From Micromonospora ureilytica (GTDB taxonomy: Bacteria; Actinomycetota; Actinomycetes; Mycobacteriales; Micromonosporaceae), in NCBI RefSeq assembly GCF_015751765.1, contig NZ_JADOTX010000001.1, positions 1,364,001 to 1,428,000 on the forward strand: a DNA stretch of 64,000 nt, given 5' to 3'. The notes under the pieces are model-generated. The model did not search any database, was not told where the DNA came from, and saw only the letters and a list, made by a program, of their open reading frames with translations. The position numbers were made by a program, and so were the translations under genes. Below, in pieces: positions 35,390 through 43,573 of this stretch; the stretch's first letter is position 1; every line of letters begins with the position of its first letter.

Positions 35390-36274
35390 ATGATCACACC
35401 CGTTCCCCTCGGTACGTGGCCGACGCCGTTGGAGGCCGCGCCCCGGCTTGCCGCCCGGCTGGGGCTGGCCGAGCTCTGGTTCAAGCGTGACGACCTCAAC
35501 GGCCTCGGGGGAGGCGGCAACAAGATCCGCAAGCTCCAGTACACCTGCGCGCAGGCGATCGCCGACGGCGCCACCACGCTGATCACCTCCGGGGCGCCGC
35601 AGAGCAACCACGCACGGCTCACCGCTGCCGCGGCCGCGAGGCTTGGCCTCTCCTGCGTGCTGGTGCTCGCCGGCCCGCCCCCGGAGAGCAGGCGAGGCAA
35701 CCTGCTGCTCGACGGGCTCGCCGGCACGGAGATCGTCTGGGCCGGAGACGGTCCGCTCGCCGAGGTGGTGGCGGTCGAGGCGGAGCGACGATCGGCGTAC
35801 ATCATCCCGTTCGGCGGCACCTCACCCGCGTCGATCCAGGGTTATGTGGACTGTGGTCGGGAGCTGCGGGCCCAGCTGCCGACCGTCGACGGGGTCGAGG
35901 TGGTGGCGGCGCTCGGCTCCGGCGGGACGATGGCCGGTCTGGTGCGGGAGTTGGGTGCGCAGCGGGTGATCGGCGTGGATGTCGGCGCCGTGCCGGACCC
36001 CCGGGCGACCGTCGCCGGGCTGCTCGTCGGCGAGGTCGAGCCGGACGCGCTGCGGATCGACGGTACCCAGGTGGGTGCCGGGTACCGCACGCTGACCGAC
36101 GCCGTGCGGGCGGCGCTGGAGGTGACCGCGCGAACGGAGGGGGTCTTCCTGGACCCGACGTACACCGGTCGGGCGATGGCGGCGCTGTTGGCCGGCAGCT
36201 TCCCGCGCGGCGACCGGGTCGTCTTCCTGCACAGCGGGGGACTGCCGGGCCTCTTCGGCCACCCCGCGTTGTAG
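35390..36274 (+). CDS. PLP-dependent D-cysteine desulfhydrase / ACC deaminase-family enzyme
   Basis: 294-residue tryptophan-synthase-beta-fold PLP enzyme. LWFKRDDLNGLGGGGNKIRKLQ gives Lys45 as the PLP Schiff-base residue; TSGAPQSNHARLTAAAAARLG and ALGSGGTMAGLV bind substrate and phosphate. Members degrade D-cysteine to pyruvate, H2S and ammonia, or deaminate ACC. Sequence alone does not settle which. The family length is usually ~320-340, so this is a compact member. Standalone gene followed by a terminator. Confidence 0.87.
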   Translation: MITPVPLGTWPTPLEAAPRLAARLGLAELWFKRDDLNGLGGGGNKIRKLQYTCAQAIADGATTLITSGAPQSNHARLTAAAAARLGLSCVLVLAGPPPESRRGNLLLDGLAGTEIVWAGDGPLAEVVAVEAERRSAYIIPFGGTSPASIQGYVDCGRELRAQLPTVDGVEVVAALGSGGTMAGLVRELGAQRVIGVDVGAVPDPRATVAGLLVGEVEPDALRIDGTQVGAGYRTLTDAVRAALEVTARTEGVFLDPTYTGRAMAALLAGSFPRGDRVVFLHSGGLPGLFGHPAL

Positions 36275-36294
36275 GGGCGCCAGCCGGCACGCAC

Positions 36295-36334
36295 CGCGGT
36301 GCCCTCCGATGGAATCGCTCCGGAGGGCACCGCG
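36295..36334. terminator. Bidirectional terminator, 14-bp stem
   Basis: CGCGGTGCCCTCCG (36295-36308) pairs with CGGAGGGCACCGCG (36321-36334) around a 12-nt loop, between converging genes. Confidence 0.88.
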
Positions 36335-36350
36335 CCGAGCTGTCGACGGA

Positions 36351-37196
36351 TCAGACGCTGGCGAAGTGCTCACGGTGATCGCGGGCGAACTCGGCGAAGG
36401 TCCGCGGCTGCCGGCCGACGATCCGCTCGACATGGTCGTTGGTGAAGTCGCCCCACCCGGAGCCGTAGGCGACCCGGTACTCGGCGAGGACCTCGGCCGA
36501 CCACTCGTCGAGGCCGGCCTGGAGCAGACCGTCGCGTGCCTGTTCCGGGCTCTGCGGCACGTAGCGCACCGGCTGGCCGAGCGCGCTGGCGATCTCGTCG
36601 GCCGCCTGGTCCAGGGTGATGCTCTCCGGGCCGGTGGGCGTGTAGATCTTGCCCTCGTGCTGCTGTGGCGCGGCGAGGATCGCTGCCCCGGCGGCGGCGA
36701 TGTCCCGGGCGTCGATCAGGCCGACCTTCGCGGCACCGAAGAGGCCGTAGAGGTGCTCACCGGCCTTGGCGCCGAGCAGGTTCTGCATAAAGTGGCTCGG
36801 TCGCAGGATCGTCCAGGGGATGCCCGACGCCTGTAGCTCGGCGTCGGAGAGCGCGTGCAGTCGGCCGTTGCGGGTGGGCGCGTCGTGCGCGGCCCCGATC
36901 GCGGAGAGCCGGACGATGTGCCGCACGCCGGCCTGCCGGGCCGCCCACACCGCGTTCATGCTCTGGCTCGGTGCCAGCGGGCCCATCGGCATCAGCAGCC
37001 AGAGTGTTGTCACGCCCTCGAACGCCGGGATCAGGGTGGTGGGTCGGTCCAGGTCACCGACGACGTACTCGACCCCGTCGAGCCCCGGCGTGCGCGACGC
37101 GTCCCGCACGAGGGCGCGGAGCGGCTGCTTGCCGGCCAGCTCCCGCAGCACCTCCCGCGACACAGTGCCGTTTGCCCCGGTTATCAGAATGGTCAT
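36351..37196 (-). CDS. NmrA-like NAD(P)H-binding oxidoreductase
   Basis: 281-residue atypical SDR. Nucleotide-binding motif ILITGANGTVSREVLREL at the N-terminus, then VVGDLDRPTTLIPAFEGVTTLWLL, RHIVRLSAIGA and WTILRPSHFMQNLL. Close to NAD(P)H:quinone reductase QorB-like/NmrA proteins that respond to redox state. Of two nearby ATGs, 37196 has GAGAGG six nt upstream; 37202 directly abuts it. It diverges from a MarR gene with a perfect palindrome in the gap, so it is probably induced by a quinone or electrophile. The inducer is inference. Confidence 0.85.
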   Translation of the reverse strand: MTILITGANGTVSREVLRELAGKQPLRALVRDASRTPGLDGVEYVVGDLDRPTTLIPAFEGVTTLWLLMPMGPLAPSQSMNAVWAARQAGVRHIVRLSAIGAAHDAPTRNGRLHALSDAELQASGIPWTILRPSHFMQNLLGAKAGEHLYGLFGAAKVGLIDARDIAAAGAAILAAPQQHEGKIYTPTGPESITLDQAADEIASALGQPVRYVPQSPEQARDGLLQAGLDEWSAEVLAEYRVAYGSGWGDFTNDHVERIVGRQPRTFAEFARDHREHFASV

Positions 37197-37273
37197 GGTC
37201 ATCCTCTCGGTCAGGCGGACCGAGGTCGGACCACCGGTCGCCGGCACCGACGATATAGTCCATAAGTTGTACA

Positions 37274-37288
37274 GTCCAATGATTGGAC
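37274..37288. promoter_or_regulatory. MarR operator, palindrome GTCCAAT-G-ATTGGAC
   Basis: Perfect 7-1-7 inverted repeat between NmrA and MarR genes, ending 6 nt before the MarR ATG. Binding would block both divergent promoters, the usual MarR autoregulation design. Confidence 0.78.
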
Positions 37289-37294
37289 CAAATT

Positions 37295-37762
37295 ATGAAG
37301 CGCAGCACACTGAAGGAACAGGACCCCGACCTCGGGATCCTGGCCGTGCAGCTCTCCGCGCGCGTCCAGCGGGAGATCTTCCGACGCTCCGCCGAGCAGG
37401 GGTTTGACGACGTGCGGCCCCGGCACGGCGCGGTCCTCGCGTACCTGGACACCGAGGGCACCCGCCCCGGCGAGCTGGCCCGGCTGGCCGGGCGCAACAA
37501 GCAGACGATGGGCGCGATCCTCGACGAGTTGGAGCGACTGGGATACGTCAGGCGTGCGCCCGACCCGGCCGACCGTCGGGCAAAGTTGATCGTGCCGACG
37601 GAGCGGGGTCTCAGCTTGATGGCGGCATCCGACGGCTTCGTACACCTGATCGAGCAGCAACTCGCCGACACGCTCGGCCCCGACCGGTACCGCGACTTCA
37701 GGGACGCGCTGGCCCGTGGCGTGGCGAGCCTCCCGGCGACCGGCCAGGAGGCCGAGGGCTGA
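37295..37762 (+). CDS. MarR-family transcriptional regulator
   Basis: 155 residues. HTH: PGELARLAGRNKQTMGAILDELERLGYVRRAPDPADRRAKLIVPTERG (residues ~45-92). It probably binds the palindrome just upstream and controls itself and the divergent NmrA-like gene. ATG at 37295 was chosen over an in-frame TTG at 37283 that lies inside the palindrome. Ribosome binding site is weak (GGA). Confidence 0.88.
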   Translation: MKRSTLKEQDPDLGILAVQLSARVQREIFRRSAEQGFDDVRPRHGAVLAYLDTEGTRPGELARLAGRNKQTMGAILDELERLGYVRRAPDPADRRAKLIVPTERGLSLMAASDGFVHLIEQQLADTLGPDRYRDFRDALARGVASLPATGQEAEG

Positions 37763-37853
37763 GCTGGCATGTGCCGGAGCCGGGCTGATGCCGGGAAGCC
37801 GGCGCCGCGCACTGGCGCAAGCAGTAGCGTGACGATCAGGAAGGGAGGCGGCG

Positions 37854-38483
37854 ATGAGCCCGAAGGTGGCCCAGGGCGACGCGAGTGCGACGTCGCGCAT
37901 CGAGAGCCTCGACGTCAAGCTTGAGGTGATCGTCATCCCGGTCTCGGATGTCGACCTGTCGAAGACGTTCTACCAACGGCTGGGATGGCGGCTCGACCAG
38001 ACCCCGCCCGGCATCGTCCAGCTGACGCCGCACGGCTCCGCGTGCTCCGTACAGTTCGGCCCTGGGCTCACGTCGGCAGCGCCCGGCTCGGCCATGGCGT
38101 ACCTGATCGTGTCCGACATCGAGGCGGCCCGGGACACCCTCGTCGCCGCCGGTGTCGAGGTCGGCGACGTCTTCCATGTCAGCCCGGACGGCCCGGTCGA
38201 CGGGCCGGACCCGGAGCGGCGCAGCTACGTCTCCCGCGCCACGTTGCGCGACCCGGACGGCAACACCTGGCTGATGCAGGAGATCACGGACAGGCTTCCC
38301 GGGCGCATCGAGGGTGGCTTGACGTCGTTCGGCTCCGTGAGCGACCTGGCGAGCGCGCTGCGGCGCGCGGCCGACGCACACGGTGAGCACGAGAAACGTA
38401 CGGGGGAGCACGACGACAACTGGCCCGACTGGTACGCGGCGTACATGGTGAGCGAGCAGTCGGGGGCGAAGCCGCCCAAGTGA
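37854..38483 (+). CDS. VOC-superfamily (glyoxalase/bleomycin-resistance-like) protein
   Basis: 209 residues. VOC fold signals: KLEVIVIPVSDVDLSKTFYQRLGWRLD (residues ~21-47), SAMAYLIVSDIEAARDTLVAAGVEVG and RDPDGNTWLMQEIT, with Glu in the last strand as a usual metal ligand. A C-terminal tail of ~60 residues (DDNWPDWYAAYMVSEQSG) goes beyond the VOC unit; DNWPDWYA occurs in several actinomycete relatives. Function unknown. ATG follows GGAAGGGAGG. Confidence 0.85.
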   Translation: MSPKVAQGDASATSRIESLDVKLEVIVIPVSDVDLSKTFYQRLGWRLDQTPPGIVQLTPHGSACSVQFGPGLTSAAPGSAMAYLIVSDIEAARDTLVAAGVEVGDVFHVSPDGPVDGPDPERRSYVSRATLRDPDGNTWLMQEITDRLPGRIEGGLTSFGSVSDLASALRRAADAHGEHEKRTGEHDDNWPDWYAAYMVSEQSGAKPPK

Positions 38484-38506
38484 GCCCCGCCCACGGGGTC
38501 AGACCC

Positions 38507-38694
38507 TTACCGATCGGCGTGCTGCCGGTGAGTCATCGTGATGACTCGCTGTACGTGGTGCTCGGCCGCGTGCTGGTCGCCGAGCCGCATGAGCGCGCGG
38601 GCGAGCATCCGGCCTGACGCAGCACCCTCGCGTCGAGGCCCAGTTTCCGCGCGAGGTGGTGCCGGGTCCGCCCGGCGGTCGCGATGTCGTTCAT
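38507..38694 (-). pseudogene. Frameshifted remnant of a small helical-repeat gene
   Basis: The ATG at 38694 overlaps the stop of the SMP-30 gene (ATGA), as a coupled gene would. It reads MNDIATAGRTRHHLARKLGL then DARVLRQAG, after which the frame degrades. A different minus frame continues with GRMLARALMRLGDQHAAEHH and ends at 38507. Joining both frames gives one helical, TPR-like peptide, so a frameshift near 38615 probably broke it. It may equally be chance. Confidence 0.35.
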
Positions 38695-39623
38695 GACCGC
38701 TCGATTCCGGACGCCTGGGGGTAGCAGGCGCCGTTGACAGTGACCCGCAACATGTACACGCTGGTCCCGGCGGTGATGAAGAGACAGTTGCGCTTCGGAC
38801 CCCCGAAGGTGAGGTTGGCGACCGATTCGGGCAACAGGAGCTTGCCGATGAGGGTGCCGTCCGTGTCGAAACAGTGCACGCCGTCCCACGCGGCGGCCCA
38901 GACCCGGCCAGCCTCATCCAACCGGACGCCGTCGAAACGTCCGTTGTCGCATTCGGCGAAGATCCTTCCGCCTGTCAGGGCGCCCCCGGCGGCGACGTCG
39001 AAGACGCGGATGTGGCTGGGTTCCTGCCGAGTGTCCGCAATGTACAGCTGCTGCTCGTCTTGGGAGAAGGCTAGGCCGTTGGGGCGGCAGAAGTCGTCGG
39101 CGACCACCCGTAGGTCACCGGTGGCTGGGTCGAGACGGAAGACGTAGCAGGCGCCACCGAACTCGCTGTCGGCCTTGTTGCCCTCGTAGTCGCTGGAGAT
39201 CCCGTAGCTCGGGTCGGTGAACCAGATCGTGCCGTCGGCGCGCACGACCACATCATTTGGGCTGTTGAACCGCTTGCCCTGGTACCGCTCGGCCAGCACA
39301 GTGACGGCACCGTCGTGTTCGGTGCGGGTGACGCGCCGATTGCCCTGCTCGCAGGTGACGAGCCGGCCCTGCCGGTCGATGGTGTTGCCGTTGGCGTAAC
39401 CGGAGGAGTGGCGGAAGATGCCGACGGCGCCGGTGGTCTCGTCCCAGCGCAGAAGCCGGTCATTGGGGATGTCGCTCCACACCAGGTAGCGCCCGGCCGG
39501 GTAGTAGGCCGGGCCTTCGGTCTTGCGTGAGCCGGTGTGTAGGCGTTCGAGGACGAAGTCGCCGTTGATGCACTGGAAGCGTTCGTCGAGCACCTGGAAC
39601 TGGGCGGGGATGGTCTCAGTCAT
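38691..39623 (-). CDS. SMP-30/gluconolactonase-family lactonase
   Basis: 310-residue six-bladed beta-propeller. Visible: KTEGPAYYPAGRYLVWSDIPNDRLLRWD with the metal-binding Glu, ANGNTIDRQGRLVTCE, FNSPNDVVVRADGTIWFTDPSYG, and GRFDGVRLDEAGRVWAAAWDGVHCFD. It probably hydrolyses a sugar lactone to the sugar acid. That reaction is the step missing from the catabolic region at 1-23 kb, but the distance and separate Lrp-type neighbour make a direct link only speculative. It diverges from the Lrp gene. Confidence 0.88.
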   Translation of the reverse strand: MTETIPAQFQVLDERFQCINGDFVLERLHTGSRKTEGPAYYPAGRYLVWSDIPNDRLLRWDETTGAVGIFRHSSGYANGNTIDRQGRLVTCEQGNRRVTRTEHDGAVTVLAERYQGKRFNSPNDVVVRADGTIWFTDPSYGISSDYEGNKADSEFGGACYVFRLDPATGDLRVVADDFCRPNGLAFSQDEQQLYIADTRQEPSHIRVFDVAAGGALTGGRIFAECDNGRFDGVRLDEAGRVWAAAWDGVHCFDTDGTLIGKLLLPESVANLTFGGPKRNCLFITAGTSVYMLRVTVNGACYPQASGIERS

Positions 39624-39723
39624 CGCGGGCTCCTTGTCGTGATCTGATCACCATTCGTCAAGATGCTAACATTTCCGAATCTGATATGGTCAACAGCAGC
39701 TTTGCCTAACTCACGTTCTGAAG

Positions 39724-40197
39724 ATGGGGGCTGCGGTGGACGAAATAGACCTGGCGCTGCTGGCGGCGTTGCAGGCCGACGCCACGCAGGCGTATGCGGA
39801 TCTCGGCAAGAGGGTGGGGTTGTCGGCGGGGTCTGCCCACGAGCGAGTGCGCAAGCTGCGCGAACGGGGGGTCATCCGGCGTACCACCATCGATGTCGAC
39901 CCAGCCGCCGTCAACTGCGGTGTGCTCGCATTCGTCATGCTTCAGGCCAATGCGTGGATGGGCAATCCGCCGACCCGCGACGCGCTCGCGGCTATCCCCG
40001 AGATCCAGGAGGCCCACATCATCGCCGGGTCGGCGTCGCTCCTGGTAAAGGTCCGCACCTCGACCCCCGAGCAGCTACAGGCTGTGCTGCGGCAAGCCTT
40101 CGACATCGACGGCGTCACCGGTACCGAGACCATCGTCGTGCTAGAGACCTTCTTCGAACGGCCACTGAACGTTACCGATCCGAACTTGGCCGGGTAG
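39724..40197 (+). CDS. Lrp/AsnC-family transcriptional regulator
   Basis: 157 residues: AsnC-type HTH (DEIDLALLAALQADATQAYADLGKRVGLSAGSAHERVRKLRERGVIRR, residues ~6-53), followed by the ligand-binding RAM domain (EIQEAHIIAGSASLLVKVRTSTPEQLQAVL). GTG at 39736, with GGGGGC upstream, is an alternative start that gives the family-like VDEIDLALL. It diverges from the lactonase gene across 100 nt and probably controls it in response to a metabolite. Confidence 0.88.
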   Translation: MGAAVDEIDLALLAALQADATQAYADLGKRVGLSAGSAHERVRKLRERGVIRRTTIDVDPAAVNCGVLAFVMLQANAWMGNPPTRDALAAIPEIQEAHIIAGSASLLVKVRTSTPEQLQAVLRQAFDIDGVTGTETIVVLETFFERPLNVTDPNLAG

Positions 40198-40342
40198 ACA
40201 AACGGCACTACTCCGCCGCGCGGACATCGATCCGCCTGGTGTTCGCAATATGGCTGGACAAACATTCTTCGGCATGCTCGAAATCGGGTGTCAATAGCAT
40301 TCAATTCCATCAGTCACCGACTCAACCTGCGGAGGGTATTCG

Positions 40343-40903
40343 ATGGGCAAGTTGCAGTACCAGTGCAGTATGTCGCTCGACGGCTTCATCGCCGGTCCGG
40401 ACGGAGACATGTCCTGGCTCGCAGACGACTCCGCATCCGAGGACGCCGAAACGGATACGTCCTCGTCCGAGTCGTCCCAGACCAACGAACTTGTGAAACA
40501 GGTCGGCGCGGTGCTGAGCGGAAATCGCACTTACCGCGGTGACGACCCCAATGCCGGAACCGAAAAAGAGGGCGGCTACGAAGGGCAGTACACCGGCCCG
40601 ACCTTCGTGGTCACCCATCACGTACCGAAAGACTCCGAACCCGACGTGACCTTCGTTGACAATCTCGAGAAGGCCATCTCCCTGGCCAAGGAGGCCGCCG
40701 GAGACAAACTGGTCAGCGTGCTCGGTGCCAACGTGGCCAAGCAATGCATCGAACTCGGTGTGCTCGACGAAATCCTCGTCTACATCACCCCCGTGCTCCT
40801 CGGAGACGGCGTTCGGCTCTTCGACCATCCCGGTGGCTCACTCGTCAAGCTCGAAATCCTGGAAGCGGGCAAGTTGATCGTCCACGGCAAGGTCGTCTAC
40901 TGA
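40343..40903 (+). CDS. Dihydrofolate-reductase-like (RibD C-terminal) domain protein
   Basis: 186 residues of the DHFR/RibD-C fold: QYQCSMSLDGFIAGPDGDMSWL (residues ~5-26), VLSGNRTYRGDDP, TFVVTHHVP and GDKLVSVLGANVAKQCIELGVLDEILVYITPVLLGDGVRLFD. Actinomycetes carry many such single-domain NADPH-binding proteins of unknown substrate. The stretch ASEDAETDTSSSESSQ (residues ~31-46) replaces the usual loop and is unusually acidic. Codon use is less GC-biased than neighbours. A terminator follows. Confidence 0.85.
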   Translation: MGKLQYQCSMSLDGFIAGPDGDMSWLADDSASEDAETDTSSSESSQTNELVKQVGAVLSGNRTYRGDDPNAGTEKEGGYEGQYTGPTFVVTHHVPKDSEPDVTFVDNLEKAISLAKEAAGDKLVSVLGANVAKQCIELGVLDEILVYITPVLLGDGVRLFDHPGGSLVKLEILEAGKLIVHGKVVY

Positions 40904-40923
40904 CACGAGGCCAGTGGCGCAGG

Positions 40924-40960
40924 GCGGGGTGTGGGCGACGTCGTTCACCCACACCCCCGC
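40924..40960. terminator. Terminator hairpin with one bulge
   Basis: GCGGGGTGTGGG (40924-40935) pairs with CCCACACCCCCGC (40948-40960), between converging genes. Confidence 0.75.
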
Positions 40961-41020
40961 TCTCGAGACCCGAAAGTAGATTCTATTGCGGAACTCACTT
41001 CGGGTAATTGTCGGCGGTCT

Positions 41021-41818
41021 TCAGGTGATGTCGCGGCGAAGCGGGAAGGCGACGGCCAGCGTGGCGGCCAGGAGTGCGTAGCCGGCTAGGACGAGTGCGC
41101 CGACCGGGGTGGAAAGGAGTTGCCCGCTTGGCTGTCCTGTTTGCTGGGCCATCGCGTCGGTGAGGTAGCCGAAGTTGGTAAGGGACGCGGTCGCTCCACC
41201 TGGGAGAATGGGATACACCGTGCTGACGCCGGGGATGGCGAGGATGGCGAGTTCGATGAAGTAGAGGTAACCGACGACGACGGCGAGTGCGGCGACCTGG
41301 TTGCGCAGCAGCGCCCCGATGCCTACTCCCAGCACGGTGTAGATAGCCATGGTCACGACGAGGCGCAGGAGTAGTTCGACAACGGTCGCGGTGCCGAGGC
41401 CGATTGGTATGCCTTGGAGGGCAGCGATGCCGTAGAGAGCGAGGCCGGCCGAGATCGCGACGGTGAGTCCGTAGCCCGTGCCCCCGAGGGCGAAGGCGAT
41501 GAGCTTCGCGGTGAGGATCCGCCATCGTCGCGGCGCGAACAGGAAAGTGGTGCTGATCGTACGGTGTCGATATTCCGAGGTCATGGCGATGGTGCCGAGC
41601 ACCGCGGGCACCAGCACGGTGACGGTCACGATGCCCAGTACGCTGCGGACGCCGTCCGGGGTCTCCAATCCTGGCATTGGGGGCTGGGCGTTGTGCGGGC
41701 CGATGAGAACAATGAGGCCGACCAGCCCGCCGCCGCAGGCCAGCGCGGCAACCAGTGCCCAGAGCCAGAGCCGGGTGGATTGCAGCCGGCGGATCTCGGC
41801 CGCGACGAGCGCAATCAT
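41021..41818 (-). CDS. ABC transporter permease (ABC-2 type)
   Basis: 265 residues with six membrane segments (LWLWALVAALACGGGLVGLIVLIG, VLGIVTVTVLVPAVLGTIAM, then LVVTMAIYTVLGVGIGALL, AALAVVVGYLYFIELAIL, VGALVLAGYALLAATLAVAF). The conserved SEYRHRTISTTFLFAPRRWRILTAKL is characteristic of this drug/lantibiotic-exporter permease type. It overlaps the ATPase gene by 4 nt and forms a bipartite exporter with it. Substrate unknown. Confidence 0.9.
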   Translation of the reverse strand: MIALVAAEIRRLQSTRLWLWALVAALACGGGLVGLIVLIGPHNAQPPMPGLETPDGVRSVLGIVTVTVLVPAVLGTIAMTSEYRHRTISTTFLFAPRRWRILTAKLIAFALGGTGYGLTVAISAGLALYGIAALQGIPIGLGTATVVELLLRLVVTMAIYTVLGVGIGALLRNQVAALAVVVGYLYFIELAILAIPGVSTVYPILPGGATASLTNFGYLTDAMAQQTGQPSGQLLSTPVGALVLAGYALLAATLAVAFPLRRDIT

Positions 41819-42744
41819 GAGAGGGCTCTTTCGGTGTGGGCGGTCAACGTCAGGAAGATTTGTTCCAGACCGGATCGCTCGGGGGTGAGCTCGTGCACGG
41901 CCAGGCCATGGGCCGCCGCGAGTTCGGCGATCGCGACGGTGGAGAACCCGGTCACCCGAAGCAGATCCACGCCTTTCCGCTCGATCACCCCGCCGGTGAG
42001 GGCGGTCCGCGCGCCTAGGGCGTGTGCGAGCCGCTCGGCCTCGGGCGATCTGACGAGCACGGCGGCGCCGGCCGCGATGGACAGCTCCGCGACGGATGCG
42101 GGGGTGACCAGCTGGCCGTCACGAATGACCACGACGTCGGCGGCGATCTGTTCGATCTCGCTGAGGACGTGGCTGGAGACCAGGATGGTGCGGCCCTCGG
42201 CGGCGAGCCCCTGCAGCAGGTCTCGTAACCATGCCATCCCCTGGGGATCCAGGCCGTTGCCCGGCTCGTCGAGCAGCAGCACGCGGGGGTCGCCGAGCAG
42301 CGCCGTGGCCAGGCTGAGACGTTGTCTCATCCCGGTGGAGTACTCGCCGGCGGGCCGGTCGGCGAACGCGGTCAGCCGCAACTGGTCGAGAACCGCGTCG
42401 ACCCGGTGGAGTGGCAGGCGGCTCATCGTCGCGTAGATGCGCAGATGATCGCGACCGCTGCACGCCGGGTGGGCGCCGCTGGCGCCGTCGAGCACCGCGC
42501 CCACGGTGACCGGCGGCTGCGGCAGGTCACAGTACCGGGTCCCCCCGATGGTCGCGACTCCCGCTGTGGGTTCGACCAGTCCGAGGATCATCCGCATCGT
42601 CGTGGTCTTGCCGGCGCCGTTCGGGCCGAGGAAGCCTGTCACCACCCCCGGTGCCACGGAGAACGTGAGATCACTAACCGCGGTTACGGAACCGAAGCGC
42701 TTGGTCAACTGTCGCACGTCGATCCGCAGACCGTCCCCGATCAC
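41815..42744 (-). CDS. ABC transporter ATP-binding protein
   Basis: 309-residue ATPase. Walker A GPNGAGKTT (residues ~39-47), signature YSTGMRQRLSLA, Walker B VLLLDEPGNGLDPQG and H-loop ILVSSHVLSEIE. The C-terminal ~100 residues are the accessory domain of DrrA/BcrA-type exporters. It overlaps both neighbours by 4 nt and is co-expressed with the permease at 41021. The divergent GntR gene probably controls the set, as in YtrA-type systems. Confidence 0.92.
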   Translation of the reverse strand: MIGDGLRIDVRQLTKRFGSVTAVSDLTFSVAPGVVTGFLGPNGAGKTTTMRMILGLVEPTAGVATIGGTRYCDLPQPPVTVGAVLDGASGAHPACSGRDHLRIYATMSRLPLHRVDAVLDQLRLTAFADRPAGEYSTGMRQRLSLATALLGDPRVLLLDEPGNGLDPQGMAWLRDLLQGLAAEGRTILVSSHVLSEIEQIAADVVVIRDGQLVTPASVAELSIAAGAAVLVRSPEAERLAHALGARTALTGGVIERKGVDLLRVTGFSTVAIAELAAAHGLAVHELTPERSGLEQIFLTLTAHTERALS

Positions 42745-43106
42745 GAGTCGGCCCTCGCGCCGATCTCTTCAGCCACCTTGTCCGCGCTCTTCGTGCTGAT
42801 CAGCAGTTCTTCGAAGCGTCCGCCCGAGACCTTCCGGTCGAGCGTGACCCGTAGCGCGCCGACGTTGCGCCGGACGGAGACGAGTTGGAGGCTTCCGGTG
42901 CCCAGCCCCCAGACACCGACTTTCACCACACCGCTGATCAGGAAGCCCATCCTGCCGCCGCGAACGTGTCCCAGTGGTTTGTCGATGCCCTCGATCCGCC
43001 GGACGGCGGCCAGCGGGACGACCAGGCTCGCCCGCCAGACCGCCGGCCGCTCCCATCCGCTGAACCGCACGTGGAGTTCGTTGCCGATGACCTTCATCGT
43101 CGCCAT
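42741..43106 (-). CDS. Hypothetical protein leading the ABC exporter operon
   Basis: 121 residues, predicted beta-rich (ELHVRFSGWERPAVWRASLVVPLAAVRRIEGID), possibly a PH-like fold. No membrane segment or signal. ATG at 43106 follows GGTGGGAGA; a longer start 18 nt upstream is less well placed. It overlaps the ATPase start by 4 nt, so it is the first cistron of the exporter operon. Function unknown. Confidence 0.75.
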   Translation of the reverse strand: MATMKVIGNELHVRFSGWERPAVWRASLVVPLAAVRRIEGIDKPLGHVRGGRMGFLISGVVKVGVWGLGTGSLQLVSVRRNVGALRVTLDRKVSGGRFEELLISTKSADKVAEEIGARADS

Positions 43107-43171
43107 GGATCTCCCACCCCTCATCGCTGTGCCATCTGTTCTAGTAAGTGTATATCAGATACCATAGCCAG

Positions 43172-43573
43172 GTGCTGCTGACTCTTGACCTCGACAGCGA
43201 GGTGCCGATCTACCAGCAGATTCGCGACCGGATTGTCGAGGCGATCGCGGACGACGCCCTCACCGAGGGCAGCGCCTTGCCCTCAACCCGGCAGCTCGGC
43301 GCAGATCTGGGAATCAACTTCCACACGGTGAGCAAGGCCTACGACCTTCTCCGGGCGCAAGGGATCATCCGCGTCAACCGCAAGAGCGGTGCGGTCGTCC
43401 GCCGGGACGTCCGATCCGGACCTCCCGAGCCCGGCTTTGCCGACGAGTGGCAGCAGCGGCTACGCACGCTGCTCGCCGAGGCCCTCGTCCTCGGACTGGA
43501 CGCCGACGAGGTGATCCGCAGCAGCAACGCGGTCCTCTCCTCGTTCGGCACGAAGGAGGCGACTTCGTCATGA
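43172..43573 (+). CDS. GntR-family regulator, YtrA type
   Basis: 133 residues. HTH: VPIYQQIRDRIVEAIADDALTEGSALPSTRQLGADLGINFHTVSKAYDLLRAQGII (residues ~10-65), with only a short C-terminal dimerisation tail, as in YtrA. YtrA-type GntR proteins control ABC exporters nearby; one lies divergently. GTG at 43172 fits the family start. A GTAT-N5-ATAC inverted repeat upstream (within 43150-43163) may be its operator. It overlaps the next gene (ATGA). Confidence 0.87.
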   Translation: MLLTLDLDSEVPIYQQIRDRIVEAIADDALTEGSALPSTRQLGADLGINFHTVSKAYDLLRAQGIIRVNRKSGAVVRRDVRSGPPEPGFADEWQQRLRTLLAEALVLGLDADEVIRSSNAVLSSFGTKEATSS

